Shown: piece by piece, positions 6,302 to 12,533 of the stretch
Layout: each line of letters begins with the position of its first letter
Numbering within the stretch: the stretch's first letter is position 1
Assembly: GCA_020852535.1 (NCBI GenBank)
Contig: JADZAO010000074.1
Coordinates: 1 to 12,533 of the forward strand
Source of the DNA: Paracoccaceae bacterium
Lineage (GTDB): Bacteria > Pseudomonadota > Alphaproteobacteria > Rhodobacterales > Rhodobacteraceae
Reading direction: 5' to 3'
Length of the DNA stretch: 12,533 nt
Notes under the pieces: model-generated
What the model was told of the DNA's origin: nothing
The model's input: the letters and a program-made list of their open reading frames with translations, nothing else
Database searches by the model: none
Position numbers and translations under genes: made by a program

Positions 6302-8530
6302 TCAGATTATCGATTGATCGTTTGTCAAGCGCTCCGCATCTTCCCAATCTAGGCCTGTATCCTCGCGATAGATTGATAGATCATCCAGAACGAAGAACTG
6401 ATCCCCGCGCAGGTCAGTGCAGTGAAAGCTACCTTTGCCATTCTTGCGTAAAAGATCGCGGTCTTTTGCAGGGATTTGTACAGTGTAGGATTGTATCTCA
6501 CGGGCGAGTTTTCCCGAGGGGATCTGTGCGAGGCTTAGTTCTTTTACCGCCTTTATTGCCGTGTCGTCTTGCGGAATGATGACCGGAACCATGACGTCGT
6601 CGATCATGCGATAAGCCTCGGCGATGGTGCGGAAGGCAAAGTCGGCAACGTTTCTCGAAAACAGTAATTTGTCCAGAATTTTTTTATTGTCCAACCGCTT
6701 TCCCTTGGTCCAATAGATCTCCTCAAACCAGTCGCGTATTGCCTCTGGAGCGAGAAGATTTTCGAACTTGTCTTTTGTCTCCCACATGGCCTTAGCCATA
6801 AGTTCCAGCTCCCTTGGAGGGCGGTTATCGGGTGAAGTAAACACCGTCAATGCGCATTTTTGCCAATCCTGCTTGCCTTCGCGATTGATGCGGCCAGCTG
6901 CTTGCACTACCGAATCTAGCCCTGCTTCAGCTCGCCATCCGACAGGAAAATCGACATCAACGCCGGCTTCAACTAAGCTGGTTGCGATAAGGCGACAGGC
7001 ATGGCCATCTTTAAGGCGCGCTTTGACCATCTTTAGAATTCGTCGCCGATCAATCGGGGTTTGACGGGTGGTCAGGTGAACCAGTCCCTCTAGTCCTTTG
7101 GCCTTGGCCTGCCGATAAAGTGATAGAGCGTGTTTGCGGCTGTTGACGATGATTAGTGCTTGCGGGTGTGGGCCAAGTGCGGTGATCAGGTCGGTATCAT
7201 TCATCTCGCCACCGCAAACAATATGCGCCCGGCGCATCTCGCGGGCCATATCCTCGGGATTGGGCGCCAGTTCGGGCCCTTTCAGTGGGCAGGCTAGTTG
7301 ATTGCTGTCAAACGCTGGCTGGGTGGCTGTACACATGACGATGGTGCAATCATAGTGCCGGGCCAAAGTGTCGATCATCCGTAAGGTTGGCAACAAGAGT
7401 GGGCGCGGTAGGACTTGCGCTTCGTCCAGTATGATTACGCTGCCTGCGATATTGTGTAGTTTGCGGCAGCGTGAGGGGCGGGCGGCGAACAGACTTTCAA
7501 AAAGTTGGACGTTGGTTGTCACTATGATCGGTGCAGCCCAGTCTTCCATTGCTAGGCGCAGCTTGTCGCGGCTGCTGAAGTCATTCTGCGTTGTTTCTTC
7601 CACATCGATTGCGGAATGATGTTCTAGCACGACATGCTCGCCAAAAAGTTTGCGGAACTGCGCGGCGGTTTGGTCGATGATCGAGGTATAAGGTATGGCA
7701 TAGATAATCCGCCGATGCCCATGCGTTGCCGCGTGGTCAAGCGCAAAGCCAAGAGAGGCCAGTGTTTTTCCGCCACCAGTGGGTACGGTTAGGGTGAACA
7801 GGCCAGGGGGCATGGTGGCTTGGGTGCGGATGTGTTGAAGAATGTTGGTTCGCCGTCGGTTTAGATCGCTGTCGTTCGAAAACCCGGCCATATGGGTATC
7901 GAAAGAGGCACGTAGCCGTGGCAGAAGGTCTGCTAATGTGTCCCAGATGCGTGGTTTTTCGCGGTGTTCAAGCGCATCGTAGAAGGCTTCTGTATCGCGA
8001 AAATCGGCGTCGACTAGACAGGAAAACACCATGCGAGCGGCGACAGAGGCATCAAAACCCCAATTTTCTTTGTTTTTTGGTTCTATTTTTTGTTCCAGTT
8101 CATTTCCAGCACGCTCAAGATCGTGTTTGTCGGGGTCTTGCACCGTTGGGGGAATGCAATATTCGTGATTGTCTAGCCTTTCCTCCATCTTGTCTCGGTC
8201 GGGAAGTCCCGCGTGATGGCCTAGAATGGCATAGGCTAGAATTTTTGCGACTGGGGATAAATCGGATGGTGTCTTTTCTATTAAAAGCTTGGCGCCTGCG
8301 GTGGAGTGATCGACCTTCGCCTGCTTACCAAACAGCTTTGCTTGAAAAGCCGGGTTGTGTTTTCCCAGATCGTGATAGGCTCCCGCTAACTCGGCCATGG
8401 CGGTAAGTCTCAGTGGCTCGCCGCGCTCGGCAGCCAACTTTGCGGTGTTTTGCAGATGATCTGACAAGAGCTGCCAGTCGGAACCATCTTTCATGTTGCC
8501 TGTGTGGGCGTAGATAGGAGAGGTATTCAA
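6302..8530 (-). CDS. cas3: CRISPR-associated helicase-nuclease Cas3 (HD and DExD/H)
   Basis: Cas3 unwinds and degrades DNA marked by Cascade. This 742-residue protein has an N-terminal HD nuclease domain with His25, His53-Asp54 (YHDLGKHNP), His75 (DHSTAGA), His104-His105 (LGHHAG) and LVDADFRDTE at 172-181. The helicase follows: Walker A PTGGGKT at 250-256, DEAQ at 369-372, TAT at 401-403, and motif VI QAAGRINRE at 543-551. The helicase motifs and C-terminal domain are intact. The start appears to be a TTG at 8528-8530. An in-frame stop lies seven codons upstream, and the first in-frame ATG (8492-8494) would remove the conserved YAH segment before the HD domain. It is the first gene of the cas run. 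Confidence 0.96.
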   Translation of the reverse strand: MNTSPIYAHTGNMKDGSDWQLLSDHLQNTAKLAAERGEPLRLTAMAELAGAYHDLGKHNPAFQAKLFGKQAKVDHSTAGAKLLIEKTPSDLSPVAKILAYAILGHHAGLPDRDKMEERLDNHEYCIPPTVQDPDKHDLERAGNELEQKIEPKNKENWGFDASVAARMVFSCLVDADFRDTEAFYDALEHREKPRIWDTLADLLPRLRASFDTHMAGFSNDSDLNRRRTNILQHIRTQATMPPGLFTLTVPTGGGKTLASLGFALDHAATHGHRRIIYAIPYTSIIDQTAAQFRKLFGEHVVLEHHSAIDVEETTQNDFSSRDKLRLAMEDWAAPIIVTTNVQLFESLFAARPSRCRKLHNIAGSVIILDEAQVLPRPLLLPTLRMIDTLARHYDCTIVMCTATQPAFDSNQLACPLKGPELAPNPEDMAREMRRAHIVCGGEMNDTDLITALGPHPQALIIVNSRKHALSLYRQAKAKGLEGLVHLTTRQTPIDRRRILKMVKARLKDGHACRLIATSLVEAGVDVDFPVGWRAEAGLDSVVQAAGRINREGKQDWQKCALTVFTSPDNRPPRELELMAKAMWETKDKFENLLAPEAIRDWFEEIYWTKGKRLDNKKILDKLLFSRNVADFAFRTIAEAYRMIDDVMVPVIIPQDDTAIKAVKELSLAQIPSGKLAREIQSYTVQIPAKDRDLLRKNGKGSFHCTDLRGDQFFVLDDLSIYREDTGLDWEDAERLTNDQSII

Positions 8531-8803
8531 TGTGGCTTCAAGTCCCGATTATTGAACTGTTTAATAATTTCTTGGCGTTTGAGAGTTTGATGTGTCAACG
8601 TTAAAGTAATAGTTATCTAGGGTATTCCATTTTTGATGTTTGCGTTTGCCTTGATTTTCGTCGTTTGCCATTCTTTATAGCGCGTGTGACCCTGCGCGAA
8701 CTGATCGTGGGGTTGCTAAAGTTAAGGTTAGGGACAGAATTTCTGCGAGAGCCGTCGGTTTATGGGGTTCGTATTATTCGATAATTTTTGAGGGGAAATC
8801 AAA
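8531..8803. promoter_or_regulatory. Divergent intergenic region between cas3 and the NYN gene
   Basis: This AT-rich 273-bp stretch must contain the promoters for the cas run (leftward) and for the NYN gene (rightward). On the minus strand a perfect TTGACA lies at 8598-8593, but no good -10 follows at 16-18 bp. On the plus strand TTGATT (8651-8656) with TTTATA 17 bp later is a weak match. CGTTTGCC is repeated directly at 8643-8650 and 8662-8669. A strong GAGGGG at 8790-8795 serves the NYN start. I see no gene, tRNA or insertion-sequence end here. Confidence 0.5.
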
Positions 8804-9367
8804 ATGTTTTACAAAGACGAACGGCTTGCGTTGTTCATAGAAGGGTCGAATCTTTATGCGGCAGCAAAGGCGCTGGGTTTCGAAATCGATTATAAATTGT
8901 TGCGCCAAGAATTCATGCGGCGGGGTAAACTGCTGCGCGTATTATATTATACGGCGCTTTTAGAAAACGACGAATACTCGCCGATCCGTCCGTTGGTAGA
9001 CTGGCTAAATTACAACGGTTTCACGATGGTGACGAAGGCGGCCAAGGAATACACGGACAGTCAGGGCCGTCGTAAGGTTAAGGGCAACATGGATATCGAA
9101 CTGACTGTCGATGCTATGGAGCTTGCGCCGCGGATTGACCATATTGTGCTGTTCTCGGGCGATGGCGACTTCCGCCCGTTGGTGGAAAGCCTGCAACGTC
9201 AGGGTGTGCGTGTGTCGGTCGTGTCGACTATCCGCAGCCAGCCGCCGATGATCTCCGACGAATTGCGCCGTCAGGCCGACAACTTCATTGAGCTTGACGA
9301 ATTGCGTGATGTGATCGGGCGACCGCCTCGTGAACCGCGAGCCGATGAAGCCGAAGAGATTGAGTGA
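8804..9367 (+). CDS. NYN (LabA/DUF88-type) PIN-like nuclease domain protein
   Basis: This 187-residue protein belongs to the LabA-like NYN family, PIN-fold proteins predicted to be metal-dependent ribonucleases. The domain spans roughly residues 7-165. Candidate acidic ligands are Glu13 (FIEGSNLY), Asp97 and Asp103 (GNMDIELTVDAM), and Asp120 and Asp122 (FSGDGDFRPLV). The first position is normally Asp in NYN proteins and is Glu here. The C-terminus (about 173-187) is charged and rich in Pro, Arg and Glu, and probably disordered. The ATG has a GAGGGG Shine-Dalgarno 8 nt upstream. It is divergent from cas3. I regard it as a core gene of this lineage, not a cas gene, although an RNase beside an immunity locus is worth noting. 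Confidence 0.93.
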   Translation: MFYKDERLALFIEGSNLYAAAKALGFEIDYKLLRQEFMRRGKLLRVLYYTALLENDEYSPIRPLVDWLNYNGFTMVTKAAKEYTDSQGRRKVKGNMDIELTVDAMELAPRIDHIVLFSGDGDFRPLVESLQRQGVRVSVVSTIRSQPPMISDELRRQADNFIELDELRDVIGRPPREPRADEAEEIE

Positions 9368-9405
9368 GGCCTAGGTAAAGTGACCACGGGTTTGCTGCGT
9401 GGTGG

Positions 9406-9433
9406 AGGGGCGGGCTATGATACGCCCGCTCTT
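9406..9433 (+). terminator. Hairpin after the NYN gene, possible terminator
   Basis: GCGGGC (9410-9415) and GCCCGC (9424-9429) pair around the 8-nt loop TATGATAC. The stem extends to about 10 bp with G-U pairs down to 9406/9433. It lies 39 nt after the NYN stop codon. Only a short TCTTT follows, so intrinsic termination would be weak. Confidence 0.4.
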
Positions 9434-9495
9434 TGGCTGCATAAGAGGTACTCTTTCGTTATCCTGTGGCATCAAACAGTGGACCTAGTGCTGCT

Positions 9496-9517
9496 TTCGT
9501 CTTAGGTTTTGGACGAA
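9496..9517 (+). other. 6-bp stem-loop upstream of ispH
   Basis: TTCGTC (9496-9501) and GACGAA (9512-9517) are perfect complements around a 10-nt loop, 25 nt before the ispH ATG. It could form in the ispH leader RNA. I see no riboswitch class that fits, and the role is unknown. Confidence 0.3.
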
Positions 9518-9542
9518 CCGACCAGATCCGATTGAGACGCTG

Positions 9543-10493
9543 ATGACACCGCCCCCGCTGACACTTTACCTCGCTGCGCCACGCGGTTTTTGCGCGGGTG
9601 TTGATCGTGCGATTAAGATTGTCGAGATGGCCCTGCAAAAGTGGGGCGCTCCGGTCTATGTGCGCCACGAGATTGTGCATAATAAATTTGTGGTCGATGA
9701 TCTGCGGGCTAAAGGTGCTATATTCGTTGAGGAACTTGATGAGGTTCCGACCGACCGTCCCGTAATCTTTTCGGCACATGGCGTGCCTAAGGCGGTTCCG
9801 GCTGAAGCGGCGCGGCGCGAGATGATTGCGGTAGATGCCACATGCCCTCTGGTCAACAAGGTGCATAATGAGGCACAGCGTCATTTTGAGAACGGGTTGC
9901 AAATGGTGATGATTGGTCATGCCGGTCATCCTGAGACGGTGGGCACGATGGGTCAACTGCCCGAAGGCGAGGTGCTGCTGGTTGAAACTGCTGAAGATGT
10001 AGCGCATCTGGTAGTGCGTGATCCGGTCAAATTGGCCTATATCACTCAAACTACCCTGTCGGTCGACGATACTGCTGGAATCGTGGCAGCTCTTCAGGCA
10101 CGGTTTCCCGCGATTATCGGGCCACATAAAGAAGATATCTGTTATGCGACGACCAACCGTCAGGCGGCCGTCAAGGCGATTGCAGGCAAGATTGATGCGC
10201 TGCTGGTGATTGGTGCGCCGAATTCATCGAATTCGAAACGTTTGGTCGAGGTAGGGTCGGCAGCGGGCTGCGCTTATGCGCAACTGGTGCAACGGGCGGT
10301 GGATATCGACTGGCGTGCGCTGGAAGGCATCCGGTCGGTCGGGGTGACGGCAGGGGCGTCGGCTCCGGAGTTATTGGTGAACGAGGTGGTTGATGCTTTT
10401 CGTGCTCGCTTTGATACGCAGGTGAAATTGGTGGAAACGGCGGTCGAGAACGTGGAATTCAAGGTCCCACGCATTCTGCGTGAGACGGTGTGA
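9543..10493 (+). CDS. ispH: 4-hydroxy-3-methylbut-2-enyl diphosphate reductase
   Basis: IspH (LytB) is the iron-sulfur enzyme of the last MEP-pathway step, converting HMBPP to IPP and DMAPP. The 316-residue protein is full length. The three cluster ligands are Cys17 (PRGFCAGVDRA), Cys101 (DATCPLV) and Cys200 (EDICYATTNRQ). Substrate-site residues include His46 (EIVHNKFV), His79 (SAHGV), His129-Glu131 (GHPE), Thr170 (ITQTT) and the NSSNSKRL motif at 227-234. TAGASAPE near 269-276 is also typical. The ATG at 9543 has only a weak purine stretch before it. The stop overlaps the ATG of a 50-codon ORF as TGATG. Confidence 0.98.
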   Translation: MTPPPLTLYLAAPRGFCAGVDRAIKIVEMALQKWGAPVYVRHEIVHNKFVVDDLRAKGAIFVEELDEVPTDRPVIFSAHGVPKAVPAEAARREMIAVDATCPLVNKVHNEAQRHFENGLQMVMIGHAGHPETVGTMGQLPEGEVLLVETAEDVAHLVVRDPVKLAYITQTTLSVDDTAGIVAALQARFPAIIGPHKEDICYATTNRQAAVKAIAGKIDALLVIGAPNSSNSKRLVEVGSAAGCAYAQLVQRAVDIDWRALEGIRSVGVTAGASAPELLVNEVVDAFRARFDTQVKLVETAVENVEFKVPRILRETV

Positions 10494-10645
10494 TGCAAAT
10501 TCCGCGTTTTGCACTGCCTTTGGGTTTTGAAGCGCTGTTGTTTCTTGACTGGTCTTTGGCACGGCAGGAACTGGCACCTGCGCGGTGGATGAAGCTGCGG
10601 GTTTTATTGACGGTTCTGGTTTTCCTGTTTTTGACTTTGCTCTGA
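10493..10645 (+). CDS. Small one-helix membrane protein of unknown function (50 residues)
   Basis: This ORF starts at an ATG overlapping the ispH stop (TGATG), which favours translational coupling. The product starts MQIPRFALPLGFEALLFLDW, has a basic and polar middle (ARQELAPARWMKLR, about 24-37), and ends in a hydrophobic segment, VLLTVLVFLFLTLL, that would span the membrane with the basic side inside. I do not recognise a family. The overlap, the plausible topology and the lack of rare-looking codons support it. Its small size and the absence of its own Shine-Dalgarno keep confidence moderate. rnhA begins 142 nt later. Confidence 0.5.
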   Translation: MQIPRFALPLGFEALLFLDWSLARQELAPARWMKLRVLLTVLVFLFLTLL

Positions 10646-10711
10646 TAGGTATTTTGTTTTGTGAATAAGGAGAGGCTTTTTGCTCCCTCGGGGCTTATTT
10701 TCTTTATTGTC

Positions 10712-10750
10712 TGAGGATATTTGGACCAGCGTGAATGGGGTTTGACGCTG
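10712..10750 (+). other. Possible Rhodobacterales extragenic motif with hairpin, before rnhA
   Basis: The stretch TGAGGATATTTGGACCAG (10712-10729) resembles a degenerate motif that I recall recurring between genes in Rhodobacterales genomes, often after a GC-rich segment such as GCTCCCTCGGGGC at 10682-10694. Its end overlaps a 6-bp hairpin, CAGCGT (10727-10732) with ACGCTG (10745-10750) and a 12-nt loop. Only one copy is in this window, so repetition is from memory. Confidence 0.3.
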
Positions 10751-10787
10751 TTGAGGCATGAGCCTAAACGGGACGAAAGGAGCCGCC

Positions 10788-11246
10788 ATGCCGGAATTTT
10801 TTGCTTATACCGATGGGGCCTGTTCGGGCAATCCAGGGCCTGGAGGATGGGGCGTCTTGATGCTGGCCCGCGAGGGGGGCGAGGTTGTCAAAGAGCGTGA
10901 ATTGTCGGGCGGTGAGATGATGACCACCAACAATCGGATGGAATTGTTGGCCGCGATTTCGGCATTGGAAACGCTCGCGCGGCCATCAGAGCTGACCATC
11001 GTGACCGATAGCGCCTATGTTAAGAATGGCGTGACCGAGTGGATTCATGGTTGGAAGTGCAACGGCTGGCGTACAGCGGGACGCGATCCAGTTAAAAATG
11101 CTGACCTGTGGCAGCGGTTGGATGCGGCACAGGCGCGGCACAAGGTGCAGTGGCGTTGGATTAAGGGTCATGCCGGTCATGCTGAGAATGAACGTGCAGA
11201 TGCCCTTGCGCGTGCAGGCATGGCACCGTTCAAGCTCGCGAAGTAA
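10788..11246 (+). CDS. rnhA: Ribonuclease HI
   Basis: RNase HI cuts the RNA strand of RNA-DNA hybrids, for example in Okazaki primers and R-loops. The 152-residue protein has the full active site: Asp9 (YTDGACSGNPGPGGWG), Glu52 (NNRMELLAA), Asp74 (VTDSAYV) and Asp138 (ERADALAR), with His128 in the flexible KGHAGH loop. The handle region, WIHGWKCNGWRTAGRDPVKN, is present at about 85-104. I chose the ATG at 10788, with AAAGGAG 6 nt upstream and the family-typical first residues, over an in-frame ATG at 10758 that would add ten unrelated residues. It converges with fmt. Confidence 0.97.
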   Translation: MPEFFAYTDGACSGNPGPGGWGVLMLAREGGEVVKERELSGGEMMTTNNRMELLAAISALETLARPSELTIVTDSAYVKNGVTEWIHGWKCNGWRTAGRDPVKNADLWQRLDAAQARHKVQWRWIKGHAGHAENERADALARAGMAPFKLAK

Positions 11247-11341
11247 TGGTTGCTGCTGTCTGTCGGTTTATTGCTTGTGCTCGCCTAAGCCGGAATTGTC
11301 GAAGCTCTAATTAGTCAGTAGCATAGCGTGAAGTGTCTTGG

Positions 11342-12238
11342 CTAATTTAGTCGTTTCGGCATGCTTTGGCCGAGCAGAAAGTCTTTTGCTTTCATTGGTT
11401 TTTTCCCCTCGCGTTGGGCAAGCGTGATTTCTACGGCGCCATTGCCGCAGGCGATAGTCAAGCCGTGGAGCACCTGCCCTGCCGCACCTTGTCCCGTAGT
11501 CAGACGCGAGCGGAGCAGTTTTACTCTTTCGCCGTTTATCAAGCACCATGCGCCCGGAAAGGGTGACAGGCCACGGATTTGGCGGTCGATATCTACGGCC
11601 GGGCGGTTCCAGTCGATACGGGCCTCGGCCTTATCTATTTTGGCGGCGTAGGTGGCGCCTGTCGTAGGCTGCGGCACGGCTGTCAGGCTTTCTAGGGTGT
11701 CGAGGGCTTCGATGATTAAGTTAGCGCCAAGGATGGATAGGCGGTCGTGAAGGTCGGCGGTGGTTTCCGTTTCAGCAATTGGTAGATTTTGACACAAAAG
11801 TACAGGTCCGGTGTCGAGGCCTGCTTCCATTCGCATGATGCAGATGCCGGTATTTGTATCTCCCGCCATGATGGCGCGGTGGATTGGAGCAGCACCGCGC
11901 CAGCGCGGTAAAAGTGAAGCGTGAATATTCAGACAACCCTTTGTTGGCGTATCGAGTACGGCTTGTGGCAGGATTAGACCATAGGCGACAACCACGGCGA
12001 TATCGGCCTTTAGTGCAGCAAAATTGGCCAGTTCTTCGGGCGTCTTTAGGTTGATGGGATGGCGTACAGATAGGCCGAGTGCTTCGGCGCGGGCGTGTAC
12101 GGGACTTGGGCGTAGTTCTTTGCCACGGCCTGCAGGGCGTGGCGGCTGGGTATAAACGGCGACGATATTGTGCCGCGCATGAAGTGTGTTCAGAATCGGG
12201 ACCGAGAAATCGGGTGTGCCCATAAACACGATTCTCAT
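11342..12238 (-). CDS. fmt: Methionyl-tRNA formyltransferase
   Basis: Fmt formylates initiator Met-tRNA using 10-formyl-tetrahydrofolate. The 298-residue protein starts MRIVFMGTPDFSVP. The catalytic residues Asn104 and His106 lie in CLNIHASLLPRWRGAAPIHR, and Asp142 in GLDTGPVL. The C-terminal tRNA-binding domain follows from about residue 205. The ATG at 12236-12238 overlaps the TGA of the upstream ORF (ATGA) and gives the family N-terminus; an in-frame ATG at 12251 would add five residues and is less likely. It lies downstream of def, whose product removes the formyl group. The 95-bp gap to the convergent rnhA holds no clear terminator. Confidence 0.97.
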   Translation of the reverse strand: MRIVFMGTPDFSVPILNTLHARHNIVAVYTQPPRPAGRGKELRPSPVHARAEALGLSVRHPINLKTPEELANFAALKADIAVVVAYGLILPQAVLDTPTKGCLNIHASLLPRWRGAAPIHRAIMAGDTNTGICIMRMEAGLDTGPVLLCQNLPIAETETTADLHDRLSILGANLIIEALDTLESLTAVPQPTTGATYAAKIDKAEARIDWNRPAVDIDRQIRGLSPFPGAWCLINGERVKLLRSRLTTGQGAAGQVLHGLTIACGNGAVEITLAQREGKKPMKAKDFLLGQSMPKRLN

Positions 12239-12402
12239 GCGAGTTTGGACCATTTTTCTGCCTTTTTAAGCAATTTCTTAAACTTGATTGGTGAAAGGTG
12301 GTCGAAGTATATTTTGTCCGCCAGATGGTCATATTCACGCAGGGCGCAAGGAAGTGACGGGCGCGGATTGATCCAGTGCAGGATGGGTAAAATCGCCATC
12401 AT
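12235..12402 (-). pseudogene. Second peptide deformylase gene with a large internal deletion
   Basis: This 55-codon ORF starts in the end of def (AAATGATGG) and ends in an ATGA overlap with fmt, which is where some Rhodobacterales carry a second def-like gene (from memory). Its start, ILPILHWINPRPSLPCA, resembles a deformylase N-terminus. It then jumps at about residue 20 to REYDHLADKIYFDHLSPIKF, which aligns with the C-terminal HEIDHLNGKLFIDYLGPLKR of the neighbouring def. About 110 middle residues, including the GxGLAA and EGCLS regions, are absent, and the first metal-binding His of HExxDH is Arg. The join carries a short TGCG repeat (TTGCGCCCTGCGT). It is in frame, so a short peptide could be made, but it cannot be an active deformylase. 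Confidence 0.7.
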
Positions 12403-12533
12403 TTTTGCCGCGCCCGCTCGCGCTTTAGTTTTTCCATCTTGCGGGTGATCATCTGGCGCTTGAGCGGGCCTAGATAATCAATGAACAGTTTGCCGTTCAG
12501 ATGGTCAATCTCGTGTTGCACGCAGGTGGCCCA
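12399..12533 (-). CDS. def: Peptide deformylase, C-terminal part (cut by window edge)
   Basis: The last 44 residues of a peptide deformylase, which removes the N-formyl group from new proteins using a bound metal. The metal-binding motif QHEIDH is present near the fragment's start, followed by LNGKLFIDYLGPLKR and a basic helical tail (MITRKMEKLKRERARQK). The stop TGA overlaps the ATG of the next ORF. The rest of the gene lies past the right edge. It is upstream of fmt, the usual partner in N-terminal formylation. Confidence 0.93.
   Translation of the reverse strand, partial: WATCVQHEIDHLNGKLFIDYLGPLKRQMITRKMEKLKRERARQK

Noticed and set aside
8570..8598. TTGACA as the main promoter of the cas run
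   Set aside because: The -35 hexamer is perfect, but no sequence like TATAAT occurs 16-18 bp downstream, so I did not call a promoter.
8804..9367. NYN protein as a new component of the CRISPR system
   Set aside because: It is on the opposite strand, has its own ribosome binding site, and looks like a conserved lineage gene. Adjacency alone does not support a role in CRISPR immunity.
9459..10127. 222-codon minus-strand ORF opposite ispH
   Set aside because: It is antisense to the highly conserved ispH frame and its product has no recognisable domain. This is a shadow of codon bias.
11246..11314. 22-codon ORF overlapping the rnhA stop
   Set aside because: It starts TAATG-coupled, but the peptide is short, Cys/Arg-rich and without structure or family. 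Chance is the simpler explanation.
12239..12253. fmt start at the upstream ATG
   Set aside because: It would add MVQTR before the family-typical MRIVFMGTPDF. The ATGA overlap with the preceding ORF favours 12238.
11772..12338. 188-codon minus-strand ORF in another frame of fmt
   Set aside because: It covers the conserved fmt catalytic region in a different frame, and its sequence resembles no protein family.

Overview
The window carries a nearly complete type I-C CRISPR-Cas locus on the minus strand (about 1-8530), next to a block of ordinary housekeeping genes (8804-12533). Gene content and protein wording suggest an alphaproteobacterium of the Rhodobacterales (Roseobacter group) with moderate GC: a LabA-type NYN protein, an ispH / small ORF / rnhA run, and a def-def-fmt run. 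This assignment comes from recognised protein families and remembered gene order, not from a database search.

CRISPR-Cas region, in transcription order (right to left): cas3 (TTG start), a 75-nt gap with a possible internal promoter, cas5c, cas8c, cas7c, cas4, cas1, cas2, a leader of about 180 nt, then an array with 11 identical 32-bp repeats and 10 spacers that runs off the left edge. Genes from cas5 to cas2 are packed with ATGA overlaps or gaps of 1-3 nt. In the usual I-C scheme Cas5c cuts the pre-crRNA, Cas5c-Cas8c-Cas7c-Cas11c form the surveillance complex, Cas3 degrades the target, and Cas4-Cas1-Cas2 add spacers.

Two points in this locus stand out. First, cas8c has an in-frame TAA at codon 89 (5265-5267). 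The same frame continues beyond it for 503 codons of recognisable Cas8c, so the large subunit is probably broken or split while every other cas gene is open. Second, inside cas8c a GGAGG sits 5 nt before an in-frame GTG (4155-4157). This would give a 134-residue small subunit, Cas11c, translated separately from the damaged large subunit. The leader also holds several nested inverted repeats built on a TGCGAAC motif.

Housekeeping region: the divergent NYN/PIN-like nuclease gene (8804-9367), ispH (9543-10493), a 50-codon ORF for a one-helix membrane peptide overlapping the ispH stop, rnhA (10788-11246), and on the opposite strand fmt (11342-12238). Upstream of fmt is a 55-codon ORF that joins a peptide-deformylase-like N-terminus directly to a deformylase-like C-terminus. 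It looks like a second def gene that lost its middle. Before it is the C-terminal end of an intact-looking def, cut by the window edge.

I found no transposase, tRNA, rRNA or prophage gene. No wholly new system is evident. The most unusual material is the cas8c nonsense codon combined with an intact internal cas11c, the leader architecture, and the collapsed def paralogue.
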